Assembly: GCF_000737705.1 (NCBI RefSeq)
Contig: NZ_JPRH01000010.1
Span: forward strand, 157,491 to 221,490
Length of the DNA stretch: 64,000 nucleotides
DNA from: Chryseobacterium soli
Lineage (GTDB): Bacteria; Bacteroidota; Bacteroidia; Flavobacteriales; Weeksellaceae
Direction: 5' to 3'
The position numbers and the translations under genes are program-made. The notes under the pieces were generated by a model. The model was not told where the DNA came from and did not search any database. It worked only from the letters and a program-made list of their open reading frames with translations. This document shows, in pieces, positions 15,679 through 24,869 of the stretch (its first letter is position 1; every line of letters begins with the position of its first letter).

Positions 15679-16803
15679 ATGGAACAACAAATCTATAAAG
15701 GGAAACTGATACAGTTTCATTGGCTAAAAATAGCGAAAAAGGAAGAACTAACCAAAAATACTTTTTCTCTGGAGTTCGATATTCCGGGGAATTTACAAGA
15801 GAATTTCAAGTTTGAGGCAGGTCAGTATGTAAGTGTAAAATTTCAATCTTATGGAGAGGAAGTGATTCATGATTATTCGATGACCTCTGCTCCATATGAA
15901 AAAAAAATATGTCTGGGAATTAAAGTAAATTCTCCTGACGGGACAACTTCCCAACTCTTCAAAAATTATAAAGTGGGCGATCAGTTGCAGGTGGGAGAGC
16001 CTAACGGCAGATTCACATTAGGATCTAAACCGAGTGAATTCAGAACGATTATTGGTTTTGCTGCCGGTATTGGGATTACTCCGATCATAAGCCATTTCAA
16101 AAATATTCTTCATAATGAGCCGAGAACGAGACTTTTTTTATTCTTCGGAAATAAAAGCTCGGAGGAATTGATTTACAGGGATCTTTTGGACAATCTTACC
16201 AAAAAGTATGGAGACAGACTGCAGATTTTTTACTTCTTTTCACGGGAAAATACGGCTGACCCATTTTTTTATGGAAGGCTGGATGCTAAAAAACTCAATT
16301 TAATTATTAATCAAATTCTGCATCTGGATGATACGGATGAAGAATCTACGATCTGGGATGCGGTAGACGAAGTTCTTATTTGCGGAAAAGGGGATATGAT
16401 CAAAACATTGGCTAATGCCTGCTATCATCATGGAATTCCTAAAAAGAATATTCATTTTGAACTTTTTGAAGAATTTAATGACGATATTTACCCGGTTGAA
16501 AAAGAATTCCCTTTGATTGAACAGATCGAAGTAGAATGTATAATGTTGGAAAAAACATATCAGACAGTACTTCCCGACAATAAAGAAAAGATTTTGCAAC
16601 AGCTGTTGGCTCAAAAATTTCCGGTTCCATATTCGTGTAAATCCGGAATATGCGGCAGTTGTGAGTGTTATCTGGAAGAAGGAGAAGTAGAGCTGCTAGA
16701 AAATGAATATCTAACGGAAAAAGAAGAAGCGCAGGGACGGATTTTAGCTTGCATGTCCATTGCAAAAAGTAAGAAAATAAAGCTTAACTTTGATCTTAGT
16801 TGA
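15679..16803 (+). CDS. Ferredoxin-NAD(P)H reductase with C-terminal 2Fe-2S domain
   Basis: A 374-residue flavoprotein electron-transfer enzyme organised like PaaE. The FAD domain (about 15-115) has HDYSMTSAP. The NAD(P)H domain (about 118-260) has GFAAGIGITPIISHF. The C-terminal plant-type 2Fe-2S ferredoxin domain (about 285-374) has ligands C320, C325, C328 and C358. No Paa or other oxygenase genes are nearby, so its partner is unknown. Its stop codon overlaps the TTG start of the following SanA-like gene. Confidence 0.85.
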   Translation: MEQQIYKGKLIQFHWLKIAKKEELTKNTFSLEFDIPGNLQENFKFEAGQYVSVKFQSYGEEVIHDYSMTSAPYEKKICLGIKVNSPDGTTSQLFKNYKVGDQLQVGEPNGRFTLGSKPSEFRTIIGFAAGIGITPIISHFKNILHNEPRTRLFLFFGNKSSEELIYRDLLDNLTKKYGDRLQIFYFFSRENTADPFFYGRLDAKKLNLIINQILHLDDTDEESTIWDAVDEVLICGKGDMIKTLANACYHHGIPKKNIHFELFEEFNDDIYPVEKEFPLIEQIEVECIMLEKTYQTVLPDNKEKILQQLLAQKFPVPYSCKSGICGSCECYLEEGEVELLENEYLTEKEEAQGRILACMSIAKSKKIKLNFDLS

Positions 16804-17417
16804 GAGCCGTAAAAAACATATTTAACTTAACTTTTATATCAATAGAAATAGGAATTCTGTTGATATGTTTTTGTAATGCCTGGGTTTTTGGTCTTACAAA
16901 CGGGAGAACTTATACTAAAATATCAAAAATACCACCCCGTGAAATAGCTTTGGTGCTGGGAACTTCACCTAAAATGAGATCAGGTTTGTCTAATCCTTAT
17001 TTTACTAAAAGAATGGATGCCGCAGCCCTTCTATACCATCACGGAAAGATCAAAAAAATTATTGTGAGCGGAGAAAAAAGCAAAGGTTATAATGAACCTG
17101 CTGCCATGAAAAATTATCTGGTTTATCAGGAAGGGGTTCCGGGAGAAATCATCATTGAAGATCCTAAAGGTTTTAACACCTATAAAAGTATTTTACGCTG
17201 TAAAGACGTTTATAAAAAGAAGAATGTCATTATAGTCTCTCAGGGTTTTCATAACCTACGAGCTTTGTTTTTTGCAAGAAACAACAATATGAATGCATTG
17301 GGCTTTGATGCTCAGGATGTCACCAAACCTGAAAGTTACTACAGAAATCAATCCAGAGAGATACTCGCCAGAGTGATTGCTGTAGTGTATTTTACGTTGG
17401 GTATTTCTCCGGATTAG
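16800..17417 (+). CDS. SanA/YdcF-family (DUF218) membrane protein
   Basis: A 205-residue envelope protein with one N-terminal membrane helix (about 10-30) and a DUF218 domain. Family segments are ALVLGTSPKMRSG, FTKRMDAAALLYHHGKIKKIIVSG and IIVSQGFHNLRALFFA. E. coli SanA is linked to the envelope barrier against vancomycin; the enzymatic role is unknown. The start is TTG at 16800, overlapping the TGA stop of the ferredoxin reductase gene, which implies translational coupling. The stop codon overlaps that of the convergent tamL, with no terminator between them. Confidence 0.8.
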   Translation: MRAVKNIFNLTFISIEIGILLICFCNAWVFGLTNGRTYTKISKIPPREIALVLGTSPKMRSGLSNPYFTKRMDAAALLYHHGKIKKIIVSGEKSKGYNEPAAMKNYLVYQEGVPGEIIIEDPKGFNTYKSILRCKDVYKKKNVIIVSQGFHNLRALFFARNNNMNALGFDAQDVTKPESYYRNQSREILARVIAVVYFTLGISPD

Positions 17418-20011
17418 AAAGGATATCCGAAAGCAATGTTTAAGGTTGGTTTAAAAGGCTGGAAATTCTTAAATCTCCATTTGTCACCATCCGGTTTATT
17501 CGGATCATAAATCTTATAAGCCAGATCCAGTCTGAATGTGATGTAGGCAACATTCACTCTCAATCCGAATCCACTACCGATACCCATTTGCCCTAAGAAT
17601 TTATTGAATTTAAACTCATCTCCGAATCCATCGTTATAACTACGAACACTCCAGGTATTTCCAATATCTGTAAAGATCGCCCCTTCATACATATCGCTGA
17701 AAGGAACTCTGTATTCTATATTCGTAGTCAGTTTTATATTATCCGTCATATAAGTCCTTACTCTTTCATCTACCTGAGAGTCTGAAGGACCTAGTCCTCC
17801 GAACGCCACCCAGGCTCTGATATCATTGGAACCTCCATTGAAATACGATTTAATAACAGGCATATTTTTAGAATTTCCATACGGAATACCGACTCCTATA
17901 AACTGACGTAGTACCAAAGTCTGATTACCGAATTTGAAGTATTTTCTGGTATCAATATCAAACTTCACAAACTGTGCATATGGTATTCCGAAAATGGTTC
18001 GTTGCGGGTTCGTTACAATTCCCCCTTCATCCCTTTTCTGGTTGAATATACTTAATATATTGCCGGCAAGCTCCAGCTTTCCATTGAAGTAAAAAGCATT
18101 GGGATAATCTTTTTTACCAATTTCACTATATACAAAATTATAGAGCATGGAAGAGATAAGAATATCCTGTGTCTGGCGGTCTTTATTGACCAAAGTTCCC
18201 CTAAAGGCTGTGAAAAGATCAACACCCTGTTGGTTCAGCGTTGCATAGTATTCCTTGTCTTCAACGATCATACGGGATACATTATCAATACTCAGTGCAC
18301 CAGATTTATACTTCGTCTCGGTCTCAGGACTGTGCACAAAATAATTATCAAATATTTCACTTCTTACCTTATCATCATTTACAAAATAATCATAATAGGC
18401 ATCTTTATTTTTGGTAAGGCTGACCTGAGTATTGAAAAGGGTTAGTCTGTGCGATACCTGATCGTTTACGTTAGCCTGATAATTAAGCCCTGTATTAAAG
18501 TTTACTCTTCCCAAACCAATATTATTCTGGATCGATGCTCCTAAAAGAATAGATGAAGTAGGAGTGTACCTTTTAGGCAGGAGCTTATAATAATCAAAAG
18601 GCAGTAATAGTCTTGGGAAATTAAGAGAAGCCTGTGCAGATATCTCATAAGCTAAAACTCTGTTACTGATATCTTTGGTGCTTCTGATAGAACCAAAGGT
18701 CCCTGAAAGGCTTGTTGAGAGGTTTTCTGCCCCTTTAAAAACATTTCTGGTAGTAAGGTCTACAGAAGGAGAAACCCCTAAATTCAAAATCTGGGAATAA
18801 TTAATATCCGTTCCCAATTTTAATTCATATTTAGGAAGTGGTTTCAATATGTATAAAACATCAATAATGCTGTCATTAGGAGAAATTCCGCCACCTCTTC
18901 TTAAAGAATCTCTGGCCTTTAGAATACTGAAGTTATTCATTGCCAGAAAATTTCTTTTCGTAAGATCCAGTTTTTTTTGATCGTATATCTGCTTGTGATC
19001 TACGATAACTGCTCTCCATAATGATGATGTCTTATAATTATTATTCATCTTATGGAATCTTATCCTTCTTAAGCTATCTTTAATCGTGTTTTTAGGATAA
19101 TCACCTGCCTCATCCACAATGGCGACATCTATATTTCCTATAGTGGCCACTTTATAAGGGTGATCTGCAGAATCCCTATGGATTTCAAGTGTTAAAGGAA
19201 CCTGCTTTCTGCTCTTTAAAGAATCTGCTACAAAGAAGATTTCCTCATTGGAATTATTAAACCGATAATACCCCTTTTCCCTCATCAGCTCATTAATCCT
19301 GGTTACCTCTTTTTCAAGAACAGTCTGGTCAAGAATTTGTCCTGATCTTATAAGGCTTTTATCCAGCTTTTGCATGTAAAGACTTTTGATACCGGGATCG
19401 GGAATATTAAAATAATAGTCTTTAATATAAGTAGGGTCGTTATGCTTAATAAAATACGTTACTGCAGCTTTTTTCGCGGTTGAGTCCAGATCATGCTTAA
19501 AGGTTACCTGACCATCCCAGAATCCCCTGTATGTAAGTCTTTTATCGATGGATTCAGCACTTTTTGCCGTTCTGGTCTGATCTAAAATCACCGGTAGACT
19601 TCCCCAGCTGTGCAGAAGACGATCTAAAAACAAGCTTTTTCCCACACTGCTTTTCATGTTGTACTTAATGAAAAGAGAATCTCTAAGTTTTTGATTCCTC
19701 ATCTCACTAGGATAAGTCATGTATTCATTGAGAATAGTGTCGTATTTAGGATTAGCCATATTATAGAACCCCAAACTTAGCGGCATAAAAAGAAGCTGCT
19801 TTTTGTTAGGTTTCTGTTGGACGTATCCTTTTAGCTCATCATCAAAAAATTCTTTTTTATCTTCGAATTCAAAATTGTTTTTGGTAAGCAGATATTCGCC
19901 GTTTGGAACTTTTTTTGTTGTACTACAAGCATAAAGGAGACCAACAAATGTTGCAAGTGAGATAATTTTATAATATTTTTGAGGAGAATTCTTAAAATGC
20001 TTACAGCTCAT
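17414..20011 (-). CDS. tamL: TamL, BamA/TamA-family outer-membrane lipoprotein
   Basis: An 865-residue Omp85-family protein of the Bacteroidota TamL type. It starts with a lipoprotein signal (lipobox LYAC, acylated cysteine near residue 29, then STTKKVPNGEYLL). Three or so POTRA-like repeats (about 40-380) are followed by a 16-stranded barrel. The barrel contains the Omp85 loop SYFNGGSNDIRAW and ends TLNIAFGYPF. TamL replaces TamA in these bacteria and acts in outer-membrane biogenesis with TamB, which is not in this window. The ATG at 20011 lies inside the 5' end of the divergent methyltransferase gene: the two coding regions overlap head to head by 15 bp. Confidence 0.88.
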   Translation of the reverse strand: MSCKHFKNSPQKYYKIISLATFVGLLYACSTTKKVPNGEYLLTKNNFEFEDKKEFFDDELKGYVQQKPNKKQLLFMPLSLGFYNMANPKYDTILNEYMTYPSEMRNQKLRDSLFIKYNMKSSVGKSLFLDRLLHSWGSLPVILDQTRTAKSAESIDKRLTYRGFWDGQVTFKHDLDSTAKKAAVTYFIKHNDPTYIKDYYFNIPDPGIKSLYMQKLDKSLIRSGQILDQTVLEKEVTRINELMREKGYYRFNNSNEEIFFVADSLKSRKQVPLTLEIHRDSADHPYKVATIGNIDVAIVDEAGDYPKNTIKDSLRRIRFHKMNNNYKTSSLWRAVIVDHKQIYDQKKLDLTKRNFLAMNNFSILKARDSLRRGGGISPNDSIIDVLYILKPLPKYELKLGTDINYSQILNLGVSPSVDLTTRNVFKGAENLSTSLSGTFGSIRSTKDISNRVLAYEISAQASLNFPRLLLPFDYYKLLPKRYTPTSSILLGASIQNNIGLGRVNFNTGLNYQANVNDQVSHRLTLFNTQVSLTKNKDAYYDYFVNDDKVRSEIFDNYFVHSPETETKYKSGALSIDNVSRMIVEDKEYYATLNQQGVDLFTAFRGTLVNKDRQTQDILISSMLYNFVYSEIGKKDYPNAFYFNGKLELAGNILSIFNQKRDEGGIVTNPQRTIFGIPYAQFVKFDIDTRKYFKFGNQTLVLRQFIGVGIPYGNSKNMPVIKSYFNGGSNDIRAWVAFGGLGPSDSQVDERVRTYMTDNIKLTTNIEYRVPFSDMYEGAIFTDIGNTWSVRSYNDGFGDEFKFNKFLGQMGIGSGFGLRVNVAYITFRLDLAYKIYDPNKPDGDKWRFKNFQPFKPTLNIAFGYPF
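19950..19981 (+). promoter_or_regulatory. Promoter of the TrmH-family gene inside tamL
   Basis: GTTG at 19950-19953 (three of four -33 bases) and TATTTTTG at 19974-19981 have a spacer of 20. It lies within the tamL coding sequence and ends 15 bp before the ATG at 19997. A minus-strand TATTTTTG for tamL is seen at 20061-20054, inside the methyltransferase gene, so the two promoters are interlocked. Confidence 0.55.
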
Positions 20012-20722
20012 ACAATAAAAGTTTTACAATCTTTAGATAAAAAGAAGTTCCGACAAAAATACAATTTGTTTTTGGTTGAAGGTAATAAAATCATTTGCGA
20101 ACTTCCCAATTCTAATTTTAAAATTAAAGAAATATTCTCAACCGATCCGCAAAAATTGGACCGGACCGATTGCCCTGTTACTCATGTATCTGATAATGAG
20201 CTTAAAAAAGTTAGTTTCCTGCAAAATCCTAAAGATTCTGTAGCGGTATGCTATCTAAAGCCGGAGGAAAAACTTGAAGATCAGACTATTCAGTTCGTAC
20301 TGGATGGAATTCAGGATCCCGGGAACCTGGGAACCATTATCCGTTTGGCAGATTGGTTTGGAATAGAACAGATCATATGCAGTGAAGATACGGTTGATTT
20401 TTATAATCCAAAAGTAATTCAGGCCAGTATGGGATCTTTTACCAGAGTCAATGTCGTGTATTGTGATCTTGTGGATTATCTTTCCAATACAGAAAATATA
20501 AATATCGGAACGGATATGGAAGGAGAAAATATTTACCGTTTTGAAAGGCCGGAAAAAATGAATTTGATTTTAGGGAACGAAGGAAGCGGAATGAGACCGG
20601 AGACGGAAAAGTTGCTTCAGAAAAGTATAAGTATTCCAAGATTTGGAAAATCACAGTCCACAGAAAGTCTTAATGTATCTATGGCAGCAGGAATCATTTT
20701 AGGACAGCTTTTTTCAAAGTAA
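19997..20722 (+). CDS. TrmH/SpoU-family RNA 2'-O-methyltransferase
   Basis: A 241-residue SPOUT-class methyltransferase that uses SAM to methylate a ribose 2'-OH in rRNA or tRNA. The N-terminal substrate-binding domain (about 1-95) is followed by the knotted catalytic domain with three motifs: FVLDGIQDPGNLGTIIRLADW, LILGNEGSGM and SIPRFGKSQSTESLNVSMAA. The start is the ATG at 19997, with GAGGAG 10 bp upstream; the longer frame uses TTG at 19979. The specific target is not predictable. It diverges from tamL with overlapping 5' ends. Confidence 0.88.
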   Translation: MLTAHTIKVLQSLDKKKFRQKYNLFLVEGNKIICELPNSNFKIKEIFSTDPQKLDRTDCPVTHVSDNELKKVSFLQNPKDSVAVCYLKPEEKLEDQTIQFVLDGIQDPGNLGTIIRLADWFGIEQIICSEDTVDFYNPKVIQASMGSFTRVNVVYCDLVDYLSNTENINIGTDMEGENIYRFERPEKMNLILGNEGSGMRPETEKLLQKSISIPRFGKSQSTESLNVSMAAGIILGQLFSK

Positions 20723-20738
20723 GTCCTGGATTTTAGAA

Positions 20739-20820
20739 ATCAGATGTCAGACTTTAGATTTTAGCCTGTATAGTCTATAATAATTCTATTATTTCACGAT
20801 TAAAAAATCTGACATCTGAT
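20739..20820. repeat. Inverted repeat ATCAGATGTCAGA
   Basis: A perfect 13-bp inverted repeat (ATCAGATGTCAGA at 20739-20751, its complement at 20808-20820) with a 56-nt AT-rich middle. It lies between the convergent methyltransferase and hypothetical genes. There is no T run, so it looks more like a small palindromic repeat element than a terminator. Confidence 0.6.
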
Positions 20821-20830
20821 GTCTAATAAA

Positions 20831-21328
20831 TTATATAAGTTGTTCCATACTGGAAACGCTTTTATTCTTTTGATAATTTTCTAGTTTTTTTCTGACGAAT
20901 TTCAACGCAATAGGAGCGAGGTAGATCATGGCCGCACCCAGCAGTTTTTTCTTCCAGTTAGGACTTTTCATATTCTTTTTGGCATAGTTTCCTACGAGTG
21001 CCGTAATTCCTAATTTGATAAGACCGTCCGCCACATTACCTTTGAATGCTGAACTGGCAATTCCTACTGCAGTATTTTTGCTGATCAGCATGTCTTTTAC
21101 TTCTGAAGTAAGCTGTCTTGCAATAACATCTTTTCTTAGAGTAATTTTTTCATCGCCGTCCTCATCTACATTTTCCTGCAGGTACTGATCTGTTAAACCA
21201 TTGGTAAAAGCACTTAAACTTTCTTTGGTATTTTTAAAGGTAAGAAGGTTTTCCAAATCACTGATTTCTTCTTTTAAAAGTCTTTTCTTTCTTCTTAATT
21301 CTTCTATACTTTCGTACTTTCTACTCAT
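20831..21328 (-). CDS. Conserved hypothetical protein of the YtxH/holin-like cluster
   Basis: A 165-residue protein without a recognised family. The N-terminal part (about 1-35) is a charged coiled coil (SIEELRRKKRLLKEEISDLENLL). A central region is followed by a weakly hydrophobic segment (about 95-145) and a basic tail. It starts 3 bp downstream of a two-helix holin-like protein gene and follows a YtxH gene. This trio probably works at the inner membrane as a stress-associated set, but the function is unknown. Confidence 0.65.
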   Translation of the reverse strand: MSRKYESIEELRRKKRLLKEEISDLENLLTFKNTKESLSAFTNGLTDQYLQENVDEDGDEKITLRKDVIARQLTSEVKDMLISKNTAVGIASSAFKGNVADGLIKLGITALVGNYAKKNMKSPNWKKKLLGAAMIYLAPIALKFVRKKLENYQKNKSVSSMEQLI

Positions 21329-21331
21329 AGC

Positions 21332-21640
21332 TTAATGATTTAAAAATTTAATAACCTGATCTGCCACAGAATTTACAATTTTATTTTTAAATACGACTAC
21401 AAAAATCATCAATAAAAAATAGAATCCGGCGACAATTAAAAATCCATAAGAGGTATTATCCAGAGCTTTGCCAATGAGAAATGCAATTCCAAAATTAAAA
21501 AGGATAATAAAAAAAGCAAAAGCAACAAGCAGTACTATAAAATAGGTAATGAGCCCCGCGGAAAGAGAAGATTTTTCAGTAGCTTCAATTTTTAGAAGGT
21601 CTATTCTCTTTGACGCATATTCTTTAATAGTTTCTATCAT
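21332..21640 (-). CDS. Phage holin-like (DUF1469) membrane protein
   Basis: A 102-residue protein with two membrane helices (about 28-52 and 63-87) behind an amphipathic N-terminus (IKEYASKRIDLLKIEATEKSS). This matches the DUF1469/Phage_holin_3_6 group, which in non-phage settings (YqjE-like) is a stress-linked inner-membrane protein. No phage genes are near, so a lysis role is unlikely. Confidence 0.7.
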   Translation of the reverse strand: MIETIKEYASKRIDLLKIEATEKSSLSAGLITYFIVLLVAFAFFIILFNFGIAFLIGKALDNTSYGFLIVAGFYFLLMIFVVVFKNKIVNSVADQVIKFLNH

Positions 21641-21659
21641 TGTTTTTTTTTAAAGTTAC

Positions 21660-21690
21660 AAAAAAAGGAACTTCTTGCAAAAAGTTCCTT
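21660..21690 (-). terminator. Terminator or attenuating hairpin after the YtxH gene
   Basis: AAGGAACTT (21665-21673) pairs with AAGTTCCTT (21682-21690). On the minus strand the hairpin is followed by a seven-T run. It separates the YtxH gene from the holin-like gene and would reduce read-through. Confidence 0.75.
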
Positions 21691-21719
21691 CCCATAATTT
21701 ACTCAAAAAAATAAATTAC

Positions 21720-22070
21720 TTATTTTTTTAGATCATTTAATTCTGCTTCTACATCTTTTACTACATCTGCAGTTTTAGAAACAATCTGATCTTTGTATTT
21801 GTCATATCCATCCTTTACGGTATGAGCTACACTGCTTGCTGTTTCTTTGAAAGTAGAAGAGATATTACCATATTGATCTTTTACTTTTTCAGAAACCTCG
21901 CCATACTTGTCTTTGGCCTGATCTTTAAGGTCGTTAGCCTTATTTTTTATTTTTTTTCTAGTTTCCTTACCTTCCTCAGGTGCATAAAGCATTCCTAAAA
22001 TTACTCCTGCTGCAGCTCCTGCAAGAAGTCCTGCTAATATACCTGCTGTATTTTTCTCTTTTCTAGACAT
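21720..22070 (-). CDS. YtxH domain protein
   Basis: A 116-residue YtxH-family protein. One glycine/alanine-rich membrane helix (about 9-28, GILAGLLAGAAAGVILGMLY) is followed by APEEGKETRKKI. A long polar helical tail (NDLKDQAKDKYGEVSEKVKDQYG) has heptad character. These proteins are general-stress, membrane-anchored coiled coils of unknown mechanism. It is the first gene of the trio and has its own downstream hairpin. Confidence 0.8.
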   Translation of the reverse strand: MSRKEKNTAGILAGLLAGAAAGVILGMLYAPEEGKETRKKIKNKANDLKDQAKDKYGEVSEKVKDQYGNISSTFKETASSVAHTVKDGYDKYKDQIVSKTADVVKDVEAELNDLKK

Positions 22071-22165
22071 TTTTCGTTTTTTAATAGTTAATAAAAGATT
22101 AGTTTTTACAGTATATAAGATTACAATTTGTATACCAAATGGGGTTATGCCCTTATTAAAAAGTG

Positions 22166-22840
22166 TTAAATATTTTTAAGATAAGATAAAATAAGTTCTA
22201 TTGTTTCTTTTTTATTCAATGTAGTATTATCTATTACAATAGCGTCTTCAGCCTGCTTAAGAGGGGCAATTTCCCGCTCGCTGTCTATTTTATCTCTTAT
22301 AATTAGGTTTTGCTTAACTTGCTGTTCATCAGCATCAATACCTAAGCTCAGTAATTCCGCGTATCTTCTCTTGGTTCTTTCGTCAATACTTGCGGTAAGG
22401 AAAAATTTAAAGTCAGCATTTGGCAGAACTACTGTCCCTATGTCACGTCCGTCCATCATAATGCCGCCTTTTTCTGCCAAAGAACGTTGTGCCTGTAAGA
22501 GAAAGTCACGCACTTCCTTTTGTTTTGCGACAAGACTTACGTTATCTGAAACTTTATTGGAACGTATCTGCTTGGAAATATCAGTATCATTAAGGTAAAG
22601 TACCAGTTCTCCATGGTCGTTTTTAAATTCAAGCTGAATGTCTCCAAAAGAAGAAAAAAGCTTTTCAAAATCCAGTGTTCCGTCTTCATTGGTACAGTTC
22701 TGTAGAGCAAACAAGGTTACTCCTCTGTAAAGCGCACCCGTATCCAGATGAATAAGTCCTAACTTTTCAGCAATGACTTTGGATATTGAACTTTTTCCGG
22801 TAGACGAGTACCCATCGATAGCTATTACAGGTTTTTTCAT
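22166..22840 (-). CDS. cmk: Cytidylate kinase
   Basis: A 224-residue (d)CMP kinase that phosphorylates CMP and dCMP with ATP. The P-loop is in AIDGYSSTGKSSISK (7-21). LIHLDTGALYRG, MMDGRDIGTVVLP and RTKRRYAELLSLG are the CMP-binding and lid segments. The length is normal. It lies just downstream of porQ on the same strand; the porQ-cmk pairing is common in Bacteroidota. Confidence 0.93.
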   Translation of the reverse strand: MKKPVIAIDGYSSTGKSSISKVIAEKLGLIHLDTGALYRGVTLFALQNCTNEDGTLDFEKLFSSFGDIQLEFKNDHGELVLYLNDTDISKQIRSNKVSDNVSLVAKQKEVRDFLLQAQRSLAEKGGIMMDGRDIGTVVLPNADFKFFLTASIDERTKRRYAELLSLGIDADEQQVKQNLIIRDKIDSEREIAPLKQAEDAIVIDNTTLNKKETIELILSYLKNI

Positions 22841-22923
22841 ACCGCAAATTTCAAGATTTTTTTTAAAAAACCAAGAAAGACTGAGAAATTTTATGAATTA
22901 TTTTGAGTATTTTTTGATAGCTC

Positions 22924-23913
22924 TTAATATTGGTGGCCGCTAAGATCCATGGAAACCCCTATCTGATTCACGTTTGAAGAGTTGTGATATCTCACATGGG
23001 CATAGTCTATGCGGAACTTTGAAATTTTAATTCCAAATCCGGCGGACAGCCCTGAGAAGTTTCTCTGATCTGCCACTGCAAGTTCGTTTCCTCTCTTTAC
23101 ATTATAACCCAGTCTGATATTAAAGCCCTTTTCCGGGAATAATTCTGCTCCTACCGAAAAGTGATCGGCAATTTTTCTTCCCAAATTAACTTCCTGTCCG
23201 TTCACATTATAATCTGAAGAGATGTTCAGCTTCTGAAGGTCGTGGGCAGTAACAGTAATAGCAAGAGGAATTACTTTTAAAATTCTGGTATATCCCAAAT
23301 CTACCCTGAAGGGAAGATTTTCTTTTACTCCGTTAAAAGATTTCAGCTGGAACCCAAAGTTTCTAAGGACCAGGGAAAGGACTTCTTTATTTTTTTTATT
23401 ATAATAGGTAACGCCCATATTGCCTGAAATGGCAGAGGAGGTGTAATTATCAATTTTTGAAGTGATGAAGTTAAGGCCACCACCAATGGTCCAGTCTTCT
23501 TCAAACTGGTAGGCATATCCGGCACCCACCGCTACATCTGAAGCTTTGAATTCACCATTTTCATATCCGCTTTCATCAGTTCTTGGAATGCTTCCGTAGC
23601 TCAAATACCTGGCATTCACGGTCACTATATGTCCGTTATCCAAATCTTTGGCAAAGCCGATAGTTCCATATTTTGAATCAGCAAGATAGGCGGCTCCGTT
23701 TACAGAAATTTGGTTATCTGAATCTTTGTTTAATAATGAGGGGTTTGCAATAGCAAAGGAAACATCATAATCTCTTATGGAAATTGCATCTCCCCCTAAG
23801 GCTGCCTGTCTGGCAGATACGGGGATATTTAAGAACGGATAAACATTTGTTCCCGTTTGTGCAAAAGAAACAATTCCTGACAGAAATAATGAAAGAATGA
23901 CAATTTTCTTCAA
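22924..23913 (-). CDS. porQ: Type IX secretion system protein PorQ
   Basis: A 329-residue PorV/PorQ-family outer-membrane barrel. The signal peptide (MKKIVILSLFLSGIVSFAQ) is followed by the family opening FLNIPVSARQAALGG and NPSLL. The barrel ends IDYAHVRYHNSSNVNQIGVSMDL. PorQ is part of the type IX attachment complex (PorU-PorV-PorQ-PorZ) that anchors secreted proteins to the cell surface. It sits upstream of cmk with a well-matched promoter and diverges from pyrH. Confidence 0.88.
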   Translation of the reverse strand: MKKIVILSLFLSGIVSFAQTGTNVYPFLNIPVSARQAALGGDAISIRDYDVSFAIANPSLLNKDSDNQISVNGAAYLADSKYGTIGFAKDLDNGHIVTVNARYLSYGSIPRTDESGYENGEFKASDVAVGAGYAYQFEEDWTIGGGLNFITSKIDNYTSSAISGNMGVTYYNKKNKEVLSLVLRNFGFQLKSFNGVKENLPFRVDLGYTRILKVIPLAITVTAHDLQKLNISSDYNVNGQEVNLGRKIADHFSVGAELFPEKGFNIRLGYNVKRGNELAVADQRNFSGLSAGFGIKISKFRIDYAHVRYHNSSNVNQIGVSMDLSGHQY

Positions 23914-23931
23914 TTCAATTTATAATTAATG

Positions 23932-23961
23932 CAAAAATAATCCTTTTTCGTACTTAACAAA
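23932..23961 (-). promoter_or_regulatory. Promoter of porQ-cmk
   Basis: On the minus strand TTTG (23961-23958) and TATTTTTG (23939-23932) are separated by 18 bp. This is a full match to the Bacteroidota consensus. Transcription starts about 12 nt upstream of the porQ ATG. Confidence 0.75.
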
Positions 23962-24017
23962 ATATTTATCATATTATTTGAGTTAAATATTTTTCTTTTA
24001 CCAATATTTTTAATGAT

Positions 24018-24025
24018 TATATTTG
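24018..24025 (+). promoter_or_regulatory. -7 element of pyrH
   Basis: TATATTTG matches TAnnTTTG; a TTTT at 23996-23999 could serve as the -33 region with 18 bp between. The leader to the ATG at 24079 is about 47 nt. Confidence 0.5.
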
Positions 24026-24078
24026 CAAAATCAAATTTCAGGGAAATTCCCCTGGTAAAAGTTTATTAAAAATTAAAG

Positions 24079-24786
24079 ATGAAATATAAAAGAATCCTTC
24101 TAAAACTGAGTGGTGAAGCCTTAATGGGAAACAGACAATACGGTATTGACAATGAAAGACTGCAGGAATATGCTGCGGAAATAAAACAAGTTGTAGACAA
24201 AGGCTGTGAGGTTGCGATTGTAATTGGAGGAGGAAATATTTTCCGTGGAGTAGCAGGTGCTGCAAAAGGAATGGACAGAGTACAAGGAGATTACATGGGT
24301 ATGCTGGCAACCGTAATTAACGGAATGGCATTACAGGGCGCTTTGGAAGATGCAGGAATTAAAACCAGGCTTCAGTCTGCTATTGAAATGGATAAAGTAG
24401 CTGAACCTTTTATTAAGAGACGTGCAGTAAGACATCTGGAAAAGGGAAGAGTGGTCATTTTTGGTGCCGGAACCGGAAATCCTTATTTTACAACAGATAC
24501 TGCTGCTACCTTAAGAGCTATTGAAATTGGAGCTGATGTTATCCTGAAGGGAACAAGAGTAGACGGAATCTACGACAGCGATCCGGAAAAGAATGAAAAT
24601 GCAGTAAAATACAATTCCTTATCTTTTGATGAAGTTTTTGAAAAGAATCTTAAAGTAATGGACATGACTGCTTTTACTTTAAGCCACGAAAATAAATTAC
24701 CTATTATTGTTTTTGATATGAACAAGGACGGTAATCTGGTTAAAATTGTAGATGGAGAAAATGTAGGAACTCTGGTTGATTTATAA
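24079..24786 (+). CDS. pyrH: UMP kinase
   Basis: A 235-residue UMP kinase of the amino-acid-kinase fold, which makes UDP from UMP and ATP. Motifs are RILLKLSGEALMG (5-17), VIGGGNIFRG, GAGTGNPYFTTDTAATLRA and GTRVDGIYDSDP. Frr, its usual neighbour, follows, but a double-glycine peptide gene with its own terminator separates them here. Confidence 0.95.
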   Translation: MKYKRILLKLSGEALMGNRQYGIDNERLQEYAAEIKQVVDKGCEVAIVIGGGNIFRGVAGAAKGMDRVQGDYMGMLATVINGMALQGALEDAGIKTRLQSAIEMDKVAEPFIKRRAVRHLEKGRVVIFGAGTGNPYFTTDTAATLRAIEIGADVILKGTRVDGIYDSDPEKNENAVKYNSLSFDEVFEKNLKVMDMTAFTLSHENKLPIIVFDMNKDGNLVKIVDGENVGTLVDL

Positions 24787-24869
24787 CAGGAAAAACGGAG
24801 TATATATTACGACATTCATTAATTATTGTAATTTTTTTAAAAAATAATTCCTCATTTGTAGAATATTGT

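Noticed and set aside
16475..16765. Minus-strand ORFs inside the ferredoxin reductase gene
   Set aside because: Shadows of the 2Fe-2S domain coding sequence; no independent evidence.
21332..21640. Holin-like protein as a prophage marker
   Set aside because: DUF1469 proteins are common chromosomal stress proteins; the neighbours are YtxH and a hypothetical protein, and no phage structural or lysis genes are near.
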